A stretch of DNA of 64,000 nt from Gallaecimonas mangrovi (GCF_003367375.1 NZ_CP031416.1:2115501-2179500); one strand, 5' to 3'; positions 16,648-25,238 are shown, counted from the first letter of the stretch. Numbers and translations are program-made. Notes: generated by a model from the sequence alone, not told the origin.

Positions 16648-17343
16648 ATGACGGCCAATCCCGTGCTTATTACCGGCGCCGCCCAACGCGTCGGCTTGCA
16701 CTTGGTCAAGCGCTTCGTTGATGCCGGCCAAAAGGTGATCATCACCTACCGCCAATCACGCGATATCATTGACCAATTGACCGCCCAGGGCGTGCGCTGT
16801 ATCCAGGCGGATTTTTCCACTGATGATGGCATAGTGGCGCTGGCTAAAACCTTAGCCGGCCAGCCGCTGTCGGCCATCATTCATAATGCGTCTAGTTGGG
16901 AACTGGAAGCTGACTTGGATGATGCCGGTCGGCATTTTGACGCCATGATGCAGGTACATGCCAAGGCCCCCTATCTTCTAAACAGGCTGCTGGCCGAGCA
17001 ACTAGAAGATGGCGGCAATATCATCCACATCACCGACTACACCGTAGAAAGAGGCAGTGACAGGCATATGGCTTATGTTGCGTCAAAAGCGGCACTGGCC
17101 AATTTGACGCTGTCTTTTGCCAAATCCTTGGCTCCTAGGGTTCGGGTTAACAGTATTGCCCCCAGTCTCATCATGTTTAATGAGCAGGACGATGCTGAGT
17201 ACAAAGCCAAAACCCTGGCCAAATCGGTAATGAGAATAGAACCAGGCGCCAACGAGATTTGGCTTGCCGTGCATTACCTTTTAAACAGTCAATACGTTAC
17301 AGGCCGAACCCTCCATGTTGATGGCGGCCGCCATATTCGTTAA
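16648..17343 (+). CDS. folM: Dihydromonapterin/dihydrofolate reductase, SDR family
   Basis: A 231-residue short-chain reductase with the nucleotide motif TGAAQRVG (9-16), HNAS (residues 79-82) and the catalytic Tyr143-xxx-Lys147 (YVASK). The arginine in AQRVG is typical of pteridine reductase-like SDRs. It is followed 11 nt later by folE, which makes a pterin role likely: FolM reduces dihydromonapterin to tetrahydromonapterin and has weak dihydrofolate reductase activity. It diverges from the phosphopantetheinyl transferase gene with 69 nt between start codons. Confidence 0.85.
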   Translation: MTANPVLITGAAQRVGLHLVKRFVDAGQKVIITYRQSRDIIDQLTAQGVRCIQADFSTDDGIVALAKTLAGQPLSAIIHNASSWELEADLDDAGRHFDAMMQVHAKAPYLLNRLLAEQLEDGGNIIHITDYTVERGSDRHMAYVASKAALANLTLSFAKSLAPRVRVNSIAPSLIMFNEQDDAEYKAKTLAKSVMRIEPGANEIWLAVHYLLNSQYVTGRTLHVDGGRHIR

Positions 17344-17354
17344 GAGAGCAATTC

Positions 17355-17906
17355 ATGACTGACCAACTGGCTAAACATTACGAAGCCATTATCCGTGGCC
17401 TGGGTGAAGATCCCGCCCGCGAAGGCTTACAGAAAACCCCTGAGCGCGCAGCCAAAGCCATGCAATATCTGACCCGTGGTTACCAGCAATCACTGGAAGA
17501 ATTGGTTAACGGTGCTGTATTTAGCTCAGATAACGACGAATTAGTCATCGTCAAAGACATCGAGCTTTACTCCTTGTGTGAGCATCATTTGCTGCCGTTT
17601 GTTGGCCGTTGTCACATTGGCTATTTGCCCAATGGTAAGGTTTTAGGCTTGTCCAAATTTGCCCGTATCGTTGATATGTTTGCGCGGCGGTTACAGATCC
17701 AGGAAAACCTGACTCGGCAAATAGCCCTAGCGGTAGAAGAAGTCACCGGTGCCCAGGGTGTGGCGGTGGTGGTTGAAGCCAAACACATGTGCATGCAAAT
17801 GCGTGGCGTTGAGAAGCAAAACAGCTCGATGAAGTCATCGGTCATGCTCGGCGCATTTCGAGAATCAACCGATAGCCGCCGCGAGTTTCTATCACTCATT
17901 CGCTAA
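17355..17906 (+). CDS. folE: GTP cyclohydrolase I
   Basis: A 183-residue enzyme that converts GTP to 7,8-dihydroneopterin triphosphate, the first step of folate and pterin synthesis. The zinc ligands are Cys75 and His78 in [11 protein letters not shown] and Cys146 in KHMCMQMRG; the spacing of 71 residues between the cysteines matches the E. coli enzyme. [23 protein letters not shown] is the usual oligomer/GTP segment. It is the second gene of a folM-folE operon and is followed at once by a strong terminator. Confidence 0.97.
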   Translation: MTDQLAKHYEAIIRGLGEDPAREGLQKTPERAAKAMQYLTRGYQQSLEELVNGAVFSSDNDELVIVKDIELYSLCEHHLLPFVGRCHIGYLPNGKVLGLSKFARIVDMFARRLQIQENLTRQIALAVEEVTGAQGVAVVVEAKHMCMQMRGVEKQNSSMKSSVMLGAFRESTDSRREFLSLIR

Positions 17907-17934
17907 AAAAGAGGGCGCAAAAGCCCTCTTTTTA
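17907..17934 (+). terminator. Rho-independent terminator of folM-folE
   Basis: AGAGGGC and GCCCTCT form a stem with a short CAAAA-type loop, followed by TTTTTAATTT. Confidence 0.9.
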
Positions 17935-18020
17935 ATTTATGTAACAAAGCATTAGCTTTAGTGTTCTTCACGCCATGGTTTGTGGCGGTACAATGATTTG
18001 GCAAGCAAGTATTTAGTGTT

Positions 18021-18055
18021 GCCGCCCGGCCCTGTTACCGCGGCGGCTTTTCTTT
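18021..18055 (+). terminator. Possible second terminator in the folE downstream region
   Basis: GCCGCC (18021-18026) pairs with GGCGGC (18042-18047), followed by TTTTCTTTTT. The loop is 15 nt, so it is weaker than the terminator just upstream. The 246 nt between folE and the next gene hold nothing else clear. Confidence 0.4.
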
Positions 18056-18152
18056 TTATCCTCGCCCTACTCTCTTTGATAGCCAATAAAACGGCTTGTT
18101 TTTCATCGCACTAGCCGCTAGCGTCAACATAAATTCACCGCTAGAGATCCCG

Positions 18153-19022
18153 ATGTTTGGCCAACTCAGTGCTTATGCTCTTACCCCTTTAGTAAATGAG
18201 CGTTTAGATAGCAACGCTTTTGCACGGGTCATCGAACCTTTGGTTGCCGCCAAGGTGCCTTGTATTAGTGTTCTGGGTTCAACCGGCTGCGCCCCCTATC
18301 TGACCCTGGCCGATAGAAACGACGCGGCAAAAATGGCGATAAGCATCGCAGGCGACATTCCGGTGATGGTCGGCATCAGCGCTATTGCCACTCGCGACGT
18401 ATTGATGTTGGCTGAAAAAGCCCAGCAAGCCGGTGCTAAAGGCCTATTAGTTGCACCGCTGTCGTATCAACCTTTGCAAGAACAAGAAGTGTTCGGACTC
18501 TATCAACAGCTAAACCAGCAGGTGTCTATTCCGATTTGTGTTTACGAAAACCCCCGCACCACACAGTTTCATTTTTCTGACGCGCTGCGCCTACAACTTG
18601 CGCAATTACCGTGGATAAAAGCGTTTAAAATTCCCGGCCTAAATGGCGAGCTAATAAAGCGCCTAGCACCACAGCTCCCTTCTGACATTAGCCTGGGGGT
18701 GGCTGGCGATGCGCTAGCCGCCAACGCCATAGTGGAAGGCGCCGCACACTGGCATAGCGTGCTGGCAGGTACCTTTCCGGCGCCTTGTATGGCCATAAGC
18801 CAATTGCTATTTGCGGGTAACAACAAACAAGGATTGGCACAGGCAAGGTCGCTGGCTCCCTTATGGGCACTTTTCAGTCAATATGGCAGTTTAAAAGTGA
18901 TGGCTGTGGCAGCAAGCCTGATGGGAGTTGCTGCACAGACTTTACCGAAGCCGCTGCTGGCAATATCAGAAAAAGGGAAAAATGAGGTTTATGGCGTCTT
19001 AAAAGCCTGTGAATGGCTATAG
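18153..19022 (+). CDS. Dihydrodipicolinate synthase/N-acetylneuraminate lyase family protein
   Basis: A 289-residue TIM-barrel aldolase of the DapA superfamily. The catalytic Tyr131 (CVYENPRTT) and the Schiff-base Lys159 (IKAFKIPG) have the same 28-residue spacing as in DapA. The GSTGC loop stands where DapA has GTTGE. The altered substrate loop and the stand-alone position argue for a lyase with another substrate (2-oxo acid aldolase) rather than lysine synthesis. The ATG at 18153 gives the family length; an earlier in-frame TTG at 18096 would add 19 residues. Confidence 0.8.
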   Translation: MFGQLSAYALTPLVNERLDSNAFARVIEPLVAAKVPCISVLGSTGCAPYLTLADRNDAAKMAISIAGDIPVMVGISAIATRDVLMLAEKAQQAGAKGLLVAPLSYQPLQEQEVFGLYQQLNQQVSIPICVYENPRTTQFHFSDALRLQLAQLPWIKAFKIPGLNGELIKRLAPQLPSDISLGVAGDALAANAIVEGAAHWHSVLAGTFPAPCMAISQLLFAGNNKQGLAQARSLAPLWALFSQYGSLKVMAVAASLMGVAAQTLPKPLLAISEKGKNEVYGVLKACEWL

Positions 19023-19117
19023 CAATTAAGGCTTTTTGCGATCTTGGTGGTAACCGGCTTCAGGAACAGGGCATGAATGTCGCTCTATGCAAAAGCAAGC
19101 ATTCTCGTCACTTGACG

Positions 19118-19166
19118 CCGCCACTGAGAATCCCCTCTTTACCCTCTCGCCGTGGCGGATTTTTTT
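19118..19166 (+). terminator. Possible terminator after the DapA-family gene
   Basis: CCGCCAC (19118-19124) pairs with GTGGCGG (19152-19158), then A and seven Ts. The 27-nt loop is long, so it may be a factor-assisted terminator. Confidence 0.5.
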
Positions 19167-19287
19167 CTTTGTTATTCGACAAGTTGCCCAGCTAACCAAA
19201 CATTAAACCGACTCAACAAGCTGTTCAAGTTTCATCCGAAATACAGCAGGTAGTTTTGTACTGTTGCCTGTGCCAGTTCAAACCCAT

Positions 19288-19324
19288 GTTATCAACAGTT
19301 TTGCCCCCAGCTTCTGTTGATAAC
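19288..19324. repeat. Perfect 11-bp inverted repeat with DnaA-box-like arms
   Basis: GTTATCAACAG (19288-19298) and CTGTTGATAAC (19314-19324) are exact reverse complements around a 15-nt spacer. Each arm contains TTATCAACA, one base from the DnaA box TTATCCACA. The arms face each other in the 421-nt gene-free stretch 19023-19443, which otherwise holds only a likely terminator. It could be a protein-binding site for the glutathione peroxidase gene or a hairpin in its leader. Confidence 0.5.
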
Positions 19325-19443
19325 TTTAAGCAGCTTGCACAAACCGCACTAGCAGTTATCAATTGGTTAAAGGATGATGAAAGTAACCTAACCGTTGCCG
19401 GGTCTTTTCCGTAACAGCACCAACAAGCTCATGGAGTACTGCT

Positions 19444-19980
19444 ATGTTCAAGCGTCTTTTACCCCTGTTGGCATTACTGGCCTTGCCAGCCTTTGCTAGC
19501 GACTGCCCAGACACCCTAAAGTTTATTAAGCGCAAACTAAACTCAGACCAGACAGTCAATCTTTGCCAAGCCTATAAAGGAAAAACCTTACTGATCGTCA
19601 ACACCGCCAGTTATTGCGGTTTTACTCCACAGTTTAAGGGGCTTGAAGCTCTTTATAGCCAATATAAAGATAAAGGCCTCGTGATCCTGGGTTTTCCATC
19701 TGACGACTTTAACCAGGAAGCCGATAACGAAAAAACTACCGCTGATATCTGCTTTACCAAGTACAAAGTTAAATTCCCGATGTTTGAGAAGCTGCACGTC
19801 AAAGGGGCTGATGCCGACCCGATGTATCGCATCTTGGCCAAAGAAGCCAATGGTGGCGTACCAAAATGGAATTTTTATAAATACCTGGTCGGTAAAGACG
19901 GCAAGGTTATCGAACTCTTTTCTTCCAAAACCACACCAGAAAGTGACGAGCTACAGTCGGCCATCGAAAAAGCACTTTAA
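19444..19980 (+). CDS. Periplasmic glutathione peroxidase-family protein
   Basis: A 178-residue thiol peroxidase with an N-terminal signal peptide (LLPLLALLALPAFA-SD). The peroxidatic Cys58 lies in NTASYCGFTPQF, and Gln91, Trp142 and Asn143 (GVPKWNF) complete the catalytic tetrad. Members of this family reduce hydroperoxides with thioredoxin or glutathione; export suggests it protects the periplasm. It stands alone with its own terminator, just before the photolyase and the singlet-oxygen-type sigma factor, which suggests a shared oxidative stress role. Confidence 0.9.
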   Translation: MFKRLLPLLALLALPAFASDCPDTLKFIKRKLNSDQTVNLCQAYKGKTLLIVNTASYCGFTPQFKGLEALYSQYKDKGLVILGFPSDDFNQEADNEKTTADICFTKYKVKFPMFEKLHVKGADADPMYRILAKEANGGVPKWNFYKYLVGKDGKVIELFSSKTTPESDELQSAIEKAL

Positions 19981-20005
19981 AAAAGCGGGCCTGGCCCGCT
20001 TTTTT
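19979..20005 (+). terminator. Terminator of the glutathione peroxidase gene
   Basis: A GC-rich stem (GCGGGCC/GGCCCGC) is flanked by A-rich and T-rich runs, ending in TTTTTT. Confidence 0.9.
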
Positions 20006-20120
20006 ATTCGCTATTCCTAGCCGTTTACAAAACATTTATTGCTACGCCTTTGTTGTCGATTTCTGCCACGAAGGAAAAAAAACCACCTCTCCAAACACCT
20101 CCACCCCGGCAAACAAAAAA

Positions 20121-20196
20121 GCATGCCTAGCCTAAAAGCCTTTAATAGTGTAGGCTGCATCAAATTTTTTACTGATTAAAAAACAGGCGTGCCTAG
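20121..20196. repeat. Direct repeat GCRTGCCTAG in the photolyase upstream region
   Basis: GCATGCCTAG at 20121-20130 and GCGTGCCTAG at 20187-20196 differ at one base and lie 66 bp apart in the 373-nt gene-free stretch 20006-20378. AGCCTA and TAGGCT also flank 20128-20155. These could be operator sites for the photolyase gene. No clear sigma-70 or ECF promoter was found here. Confidence 0.3.
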
Positions 20197-20378
20197 ATTT
20201 CGGTACAAAAACAGTCTTTTGTGACGTGAAATGTTGCCGGCAAAAAATAGCCGTGGTCAGAGGACGCCTGAACAGCTAAGCAACGCTTGAGCGTAGCGAT
20301 AGGTTTCGCACCTGATTGAATTCGCGGCATGCGCAAATGCCCTCACTCAATCAGCCCCATTGCGATAAAGGAGAAAAA

Positions 20379-21575
20379 ATGCAGGGGATCTTACTTAACG
20401 GTCATTTGCGTCTTCACCGTAATCCGCTGTTTGAAGGCATAGAAGAAGCCATGCTGTTGTGGACATGGCCTAAATTACTCACCCCACTAAAAAGAAGTTG
20501 GCTGCAAACCAATCTGGCCAAACTGCAAATGGCACTGCGGGCAAGGGGGGCTGATCTATTCGTTATAGAGCCGCAGCATCTGGGTCCATTTATGGACGCT
20601 AACCATATCAGCCGTCTTCGCATGGCACAGCCGGTGGATAACGAAGGCGATGACCTCGCAAACCACCTTGATGCCGAAGTGATTAGTGCGAACAGGCTGT
20701 TTGACCGTTTGCCCCATCACGACACCTTTAGCGCCTTTCGCCAACATATTAAGGCGCCTAACTTAACCCGTAGCTTTGCACCGGCGCCGATAAGTCCCGT
20801 AACAGCGCCAACGATCACCATGCCGCCACCGATGTTTCGCTTCGACCATGGCGAAGATGCCGCCATTGAACGGCTTTTCTACTTTCGGGAGCGCTTCTTA
20901 CCGAATTACCATCAAAGTCGGCAAGCGCTGCTTGGCAACAGTTTTTCAAGCATGCTGTCGGTGTACCTAGCCACCGGTATCTTGGCGATTGACCATGTCT
21001 GGCAATCTATCCACAGCGCGCCTAGCGGCCAAGGGCGCGACCTGCTTTTAAACCAATTATTGTGGCGAGAGTTCTTTCAGCACTGGCAAGACAACCAGCC
21101 AAAAACGCTTTTTGAAAGCCTGCCAGCGCCGGTTGATACTCGCCTTAGCTCCTGGCAGCAAGGTAAAACCGGTATGCCGTTGGTTGACGCCGCCATGCGC
21201 GAGCTGCAAGAAACCGGTTACATGAGCCTTAAAGCCCGCCAGAACTGTGCCAGCTTCTTGGTCAATGACTTACAACAAGACTGGCGCCACGGCGCTTTGT
21301 GGTTCGAGCAGCATTTGTTGGACGGGGATATTGCCAGCAACCGTGGCAATTGGGCGCAGATTGCCGGTTATCAGCAGCAAAGCCCCCTGTATTTTGATGT
21401 GCTAGAGCAAAGTCGACACTTTGACCCCGACGCCGCTTATATCAAGTATTGGCTGCCGGAATTAAACCAACTGAATGCCGACGAGATCTTCGAATTACCT
21501 TTCGCTGCCGAAGCCCAGCAAGATTACCCATTAGCGGTGGGCCGCGACCGCTGGCACCAATATCGTACCCAATAA
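20379..21575 (+). CDS. Cryptochrome/photolyase-family FAD protein (DASH-like)
   Basis: A 398-residue protein with an N-terminal alpha/beta domain that could bind an antenna chromophore, and a C-terminal FAD domain. The C-terminal part shows LLNQLLWREFFQHW, the CASFLVNDLQQDWRHGA segment and SNRGNWAQIAG, which matches the FAD-binding core of the DNA photolyase and cryptochrome DASH group. I chose the ATG at 20379 because AAAGGAG sits just upstream; an earlier in-frame start at 20316 lacks one. It is followed by an ECF sigma factor and a ChrR-type anti-sigma, the classic partners of photolyase genes in singlet oxygen responses. Repair activity versus signalling cannot be told from sequence. Confidence 0.85.
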   Translation: MQGILLNGHLRLHRNPLFEGIEEAMLLWTWPKLLTPLKRSWLQTNLAKLQMALRARGADLFVIEPQHLGPFMDANHISRLRMAQPVDNEGDDLANHLDAEVISANRLFDRLPHHDTFSAFRQHIKAPNLTRSFAPAPISPVTAPTITMPPPMFRFDHGEDAAIERLFYFRERFLPNYHQSRQALLGNSFSSMLSVYLATGILAIDHVWQSIHSAPSGQGRDLLLNQLLWREFFQHWQDNQPKTLFESLPAPVDTRLSSWQQGKTGMPLVDAAMRELQETGYMSLKARQNCASFLVNDLQQDWRHGALWFEQHLLDGDIASNRGNWAQIAGYQQQSPLYFDVLEQSRHFDPDAAYIKYWLPELNQLNADEIFELPFAAEAQQDYPLAVGRDRWHQYRTQ

Positions 21576-21585
21576 AAACGCCAAG

Positions 21586-21615
21586 TGATCTGTTGTTGCT
21601 TTAGGGCCGTAAAAG
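21586..21615 (+). promoter_or_regulatory. Candidate ECF (RpoE/ChrR-type) promoter of the sigma factor operon
   Basis: TGATCT (21586-21591) and TAAAAG (21610-21615) are separated by exactly 18 nt. ECF sigma factors paired with ChrR recognise TGATC-type -35 elements and TAA-type -10 elements, so this would be autoregulation. Transcription would start about 30 nt before the ATG at 21653. Confidence 0.5.
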
Positions 21616-21625
21616 ACCCTAAAGC
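21598..21625 (+). repeat. Perfect 9-bp inverted repeat over the candidate ECF promoter
   Basis: GCTTTAGGG (21598-21606) and CCCTAAAGC (21617-21625) flank a 10-nt spacer that contains most of the -10 element. No T-run follows, so it is not an intrinsic terminator. It may be an operator or a hairpin at the end of the photolyase transcript. Confidence 0.45.
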
Positions 21626-21652
21626 ACACCATGCTGCGCTTGGAGCGGATAA

Positions 21653-22273
21653 ATGTTAGGCACCTCAACGGGCTATTCAGGATATACTGATGCCAGACCC
21701 CTTTCGAAAGTGGACACAAAAGTGACACCGGAAAATCTGGCACAGGATCTTGGCAAAATTGCCAACATTCGTTGTAAAGATGCGTTCCGGCGTGTTTTTG
21801 CCCACTTCGCTCCCCGGCTTAAAGCTTTCGGGTTCAAGCAGTTTGGTAATGAACAGCAAGCGATGGAGCTGGTACAAGAGACCCTGCTGACCGTTTGGAA
21901 TAAAGCGCATCTTTACGATCAAGACAAAGCCGCGGTAAGCACTTGGATTTATCGGGTCGCGCGCAATCAAAGTTTTGACATGATGCGCCGGCAAGCAGCC
22001 CGTCCTGAAACGCTGGTCGCTGACGACCTATGGCCACTCACCTCGCAAGAGTCTGACGATACGCCCCTTGATATGCAGTTACTTGGCCAGCAAACCCTGA
22101 CGTGCCTCGCTATTTTGCCTGACGCTCAGCGTTTAGTTATCGAAAAGATTTATGTTGAAGACAAAACCCAACAAGAAACCGCCGATGAATTGGGCGTGCC
22201 ACTGGGCACGGTTAAATCCCGCGTTCGTCTGGCGTTGGAACGTCTAAAGGAGCACCTGCACAGTGAAGATTAA
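21653..22273 (+). CDS. ECF RNA polymerase sigma factor, ChrR-partnered type
   Basis: A 206-residue ECF sigma factor. Region 2 runs from AFRRVFAHFAPRLKAF through the VWNKAHLYDQDKAAVSTWIYRVARN segment, and region 4 has the HTH QQETADELGVPLGTVKSRV. The sigma-anti-sigma overlap (22263-22273) signals a coupled pair. By family the pair senses singlet oxygen or light stress and controls photolyase, lipid-modifying and peroxide-defence genes. The ATG at 21653 has GGAG 8 nt upstream; GTGs at 21710 and 21722 are alternatives that remove an N-terminal tail not needed for region 2. Confidence 0.9.
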   Translation: MLGTSTGYSGYTDARPLSKVDTKVTPENLAQDLGKIANIRCKDAFRRVFAHFAPRLKAFGFKQFGNEQQAMELVQETLLTVWNKAHLYDQDKAAVSTWIYRVARNQSFDMMRRQAARPETLVADDLWPLTSQESDDTPLDMQLLGQQTLTCLAILPDAQRLVIEKIYVEDKTQQETADELGVPLGTVKSRVRLALERLKEHLHSED

Positions 22274-22925
22274 TCATCACCCTGCAAAAGCGCTTCTGGC
22301 CGCACACGTTACCGGGCAACTTCCCACGGCGACCAGTGCCGCGCTAGCTGTACACATTGATAACTGTCCGCAGTGTCAGCGTATTTGCCAAGCCGTTGAA
22401 GCACAAGCCAGCCAAGCACAGTTCAGCGACAGCATGGCCGTGGATGAAGGCCTGCTGGATACTTTGCTGGCGCAGTTAAACGACGAAGTGCCACCGGTAG
22501 CAATACGCGAAGCCGCACCGATAACGGTGTCTGTGAACGGCGACACCTTTGTTTTGCCTAAAGCCTTAGCCGGGCTCAGTGGCCAAATTGGTAATTGGCG
22601 CCGGTTGGGGTCCAAGGTGTGGACAGCGGATGTTGATTTGGGCGAAAAGGACGTGAAAGCCAGCTTTCTTTATGCAGACAAGCAAACCCGGATACCGCGC
22701 CATACCCATGGTGGTGAAGAGATAACCCTGGTGTTAGCCGGTAAGCTTAACGACGAGCGTGGCCAGTATGGTCAGGGCGATTTTATGCTAATGACCCCGG
22801 ATGACGAGCATCAGCCTTTTACCCAAGAGCAATCTTGCCTGTGCTTTACTGTGCTGAGCGCGCCTTTGGTATTAACTGGCCCTTTGGGGCGTATGGCCAA
22901 CCCACTGCTTCGCCTCTTTTTCTAA
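22263..22925 (+). CDS. chrR: ChrR-type zinc anti-sigma factor with C-terminal cupin
   Basis: A 220-residue anti-sigma factor. The N-terminal zinc anti-sigma domain has His6 and HxxxCxxC (His31, Cys35, Cys38). The C-terminal cupin carries His147, His149, Glu153 and His183, whose spacing fits the second zinc site of Rhodobacter ChrR. It should hold the ECF sigma factor inactive until singlet oxygen or a related oxidant triggers its loss. It starts at a GTG inside the end of the sigma factor gene, so synthesis is translationally coupled. Confidence 0.9.
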   Translation: MKINHHPAKALLAAHVTGQLPTATSAALAVHIDNCPQCQRICQAVEAQASQAQFSDSMAVDEGLLDTLLAQLNDEVPPVAIREAAPITVSVNGDTFVLPKALAGLSGQIGNWRRLGSKVWTADVDLGEKDVKASFLYADKQTRIPRHTHGGEEITLVLAGKLNDERGQYGQGDFMLMTPDDEHQPFTQEQSCLCFTVLSAPLVLTGPLGRMANPLLRLFF

Positions 22926-22930
22926 ACATA

Positions 22931-22959
22931 AAAAAAGCCCGGCCAAAGCCGGGCTTTTT
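22931..22959. terminator. Bidirectional terminator between chrR and azoR
   Basis: AAAAAAGCCCGGC and GCCGGGCTTTTT form a 7-bp GC stem with A and T runs on both sides, placed between two convergent genes. Confidence 0.92.
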
Positions 22960-22975
22960 GTTACTGATGCTCCGC

Positions 22976-23575
22976 TTACAGCGCGCCAGCCAGCTCTTCA
23001 ATCTGGGCTTTAGCCGCCGCCAAGGCTTTGGCTTTTGGCTCTTCACCCATGTTCAGGCCTTCGGCATAAATAAAGCTTTGGTCAGTAATGCCAATCAAGC
23101 CCATCAGCGTTTTGATATGCGGGGTTTGAGAGTCATATTCAGTACCGGCATAAACACCGCCACGGGCAGCCAGCACAATCAGTTTTTTACCTTCCAACAG
23201 GCCTACAGGGCCGTTTTCGGTGTATTTGAAGGTCACACCAGCACGGGCAATGCGGTCAAAATAGGCTTTGACTTGGCTAGGAATGCCCAGGTTATAAAGC
23301 GGTACCGCCAGCACAACGATGTCGCTGGCTTTGATTTCTTCAATAAGGTTATCAGAAATCGCTGCCAACTCGGCTTGTTCAGCACTGCGCTCAGCAGGCG
23401 CTGTCATCCAGCTCATCATTTCTGCAGACTCAAGGTGAGGCAAGCCAAGAGCAATCAAATCTTTTTCGGTGATGGCCACTTTGCCTTCGGTAGCGGCTTT
23501 GAAATAGCCAGCCAGTTGAGAAGAGTTGCCGTTTTCGCCAAAAATAGAGCTGGTCAGCAGCAGTACTTTTTTCAT
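22976..23575 (-). CDS. azoR: FMN-dependent NADH-azoreductase
   Basis: A 199-residue flavodoxin-fold enzyme. The FMN phosphate segment SSIFGENGNSSQL, the VPLYNLGIPSQVKAYFDRIARAGVTF block and LAARGGVYAG are typical of AzoR. It reduces quinones and azo dyes with NADH and probably protects against thiol-reactive quinones. The ATG at 23575 has AAGGA upstream; a longer reading frame to 23698 adds a low-quality leader and is not supported. Confidence 0.93.
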   Translation of the reverse strand: MKKVLLLTSSIFGENGNSSQLAGYFKAATEGKVAITEKDLIALGLPHLESAEMMSWMTAPAERSAEQAELAAISDNLIEEIKASDIVVLAVPLYNLGIPSQVKAYFDRIARAGVTFKYTENGPVGLLEGKKLIVLAARGGVYAGTEYDSQTPHIKTLMGLIGITDQSFIYAEGLNMGEEPKAKALAAAKAQIEELAGAL

Positions 23576-23838
23576 GGTGTGATCCTTTGGGTGAAAATGA
23601 ACAGGCTTTACTTTACCGACAAAAAAGCAAAAGAATACTGCTAAAAATTGCAGTTTCAGTTGCACAAAATCGAAAAGTTCAAGTTTCTCTACTCTCACGC
23701 ATTAAGGTCATCCGCTTTTTAACTGCTCAAACTACCCCGGCTACTCAAACAGAAAACCAATAAAAATCAAACTCCTGGCGGCTAATAGCCGGCTATGTCA
23801 AACTCTTGCTTTTCGCCCCAATAACAACTGAGCGCACG

Positions 23839-25179
23839 ATGACAACAAGCTCCAGAGGACACTTTAGCTCGCGGTTAGGCTTCGTATTAGCTGCCGCCGG
23901 CGCCGCCGTCGGACTCGGCAATATATGGGGATTTCCTACCCAGGCCGCGCAGCATGGTGGCGGCGCTTTTTTATTGGTCTATCTGGTATTGGTGTTTGCC
24001 CTAGCCTACCCGGTGCTGGTTGCTGAATTACTTATTGGCCGCCATGGCCAAGCAAACTCGGTGCGCTCGCTAATGGCCATTGGCCAACCGAAACTCGCCG
24101 TTGTTACCGGCCTTGCGGGTATTTTCACGGTCTGCCTTATTTTAAGTTTTTACGCCATTGTGGCCGGTTGGCTGCTCAGTTACTTGCTGGGCGCCGGCTT
24201 TCGACTGACCGGCCTCATGGCTGCCGCCCAGTGGAGCGAGCAGTTCGGTTTTACTCGTAACGTATTATTTATGCTGATTTTTATGGTGATGACTGTTTGG
24301 GTTGTCAGCCGAGGCGTCAGCCAAGGCCTAGAAAATTGGTCAAAACGGCTGATGCCGATGCTGTTTGTTCTGCTCATTGCGCTGATTGGCTTTATGCTCA
24401 CCCAAGAAGGCGCCAGCCAGGGCCTGGCCCGTTATTTAACGCCGGATTTAACTGCGCTCGACGATCCGGCCCTGTTATTGTCGGCAACAGGCCAAGCCTT
24501 TTTCTCGCTCGGTTTAGGGGTTGGTGCCATGGCGGTTTATGGCTCTTACCTTAAAGGCGATGCCAACTTACCCAAGTTGGCGCTGTCGGTAACCTTGGTT
24601 GACACCAGCGTTGCCTTTTTAGCGGGGCTACTGATCCTGCCCGCCCTGTATACCGCCCAGAATATGGGCCTCAATATTCATGGCCAAGATGGCAGCCTCG
24701 TCAGTTCATCGACACTGGTATTTAAGCTGTTACCAGCGCTATTTAGCCAATTAGGGGCACTGGGGCCTTGGGTGGCATTGGCGTTCTTTATTTTAATGGC
24801 CATCGCCGCCATTACCTCGTCCATTAATATTCTGGAACTGCCGGTAAGTTTTGTGGCGGAAGAAACCAAACTCAGCCGCCGGCAATCGGCTTGGCTTATT
24901 GGTATTTTGGTTAGCCTCTTGGCTGTGCTCATTCTTTGGCAATTTAACCTGCTGTTTGCCTTGGTGATCAAAGTATCTACCCAATACCTGCAGCCGTTTG
25001 TTGGCTTACTGCTGTGTATTTTCACCGGCTGGCTGTGGCACCGTCAGCGCTGTTTAGCGGCGCTTGCCGAGGGTAGCCAAAGTCTTGCCAACAGCAAGAC
25101 GCTGCGCTTTTGGCAGTGGTACGTTAAATGGGTATGTCCACTGCTGATTATTGGACTTTTAGTACAAAGCTTTCGCTAG
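23839..25179 (+). CDS. Sodium-dependent transporter of the NSS (SNF) family
   Basis: A 446-residue inner-membrane symporter with about 11 helices. The first helix carries AVGLGNIWGFPTQAAQHGGGAF, which matches the Na+/substrate site of LeuT-type transporters, with Gly in place of the usual gating Arg of GNIWRFP; this variant defines a bacterial subgroup. Substrate is unknown but probably an amino acid. The ATG at 23839 is preferred over an in-frame TTG at 23806. It diverges from azoR and ends in its own terminator. Confidence 0.9.
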   Translation: MTTSSRGHFSSRLGFVLAAAGAAVGLGNIWGFPTQAAQHGGGAFLLVYLVLVFALAYPVLVAELLIGRHGQANSVRSLMAIGQPKLAVVTGLAGIFTVCLILSFYAIVAGWLLSYLLGAGFRLTGLMAAAQWSEQFGFTRNVLFMLIFMVMTVWVVSRGVSQGLENWSKRLMPMLFVLLIALIGFMLTQEGASQGLARYLTPDLTALDDPALLLSATGQAFFSLGLGVGAMAVYGSYLKGDANLPKLALSVTLVDTSVAFLAGLLILPALYTAQNMGLNIHGQDGSLVSSSTLVFKLLPALFSQLGALGPWVALAFFILMAIAAITSSINILELPVSFVAEETKLSRRQSAWLIGILVSLLAVLILWQFNLLFALVIKVSTQYLQPFVGLLLCIFTGWLWHRQRCLAALAEGSQSLANSKTLRFWQWYVKWVCPLLIIGLLVQSFR

Positions 25180-25180
25180 C

Positions 25181-25207
25181 AAAAAGCCCGGCTATACCGG
25201 GCTTTTT
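25181..25207 (+). terminator. Terminator of the NSS transporter gene
   Basis: GCCCGG and CCGGGC pair around CTATA, flanked by AAAAA and TTTTT. Confidence 0.9.
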
Positions 25208-25238
25208 GCTATAACGTTGTCATCTTGTTGGATACACC

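Noticed and set aside
19013-19195. A 60-codon frame after the DapA-family gene
   Set aside because: It overlaps the end of that gene, runs through a likely terminator hairpin and has no ribosome binding site.
19276-19285. GTTCAAACC, a T-loop-like string
   Set aside because: No acceptor, D or anticodon stem can be formed around it, so it is not a tRNA.
22835-23644. A 269-codon plus-strand frame across azoR
   Set aside because: It lies opposite azoR, which has a full flavodoxin signature and a ribosome binding site, and its translation has no recognisable domain. It is a shadow frame.
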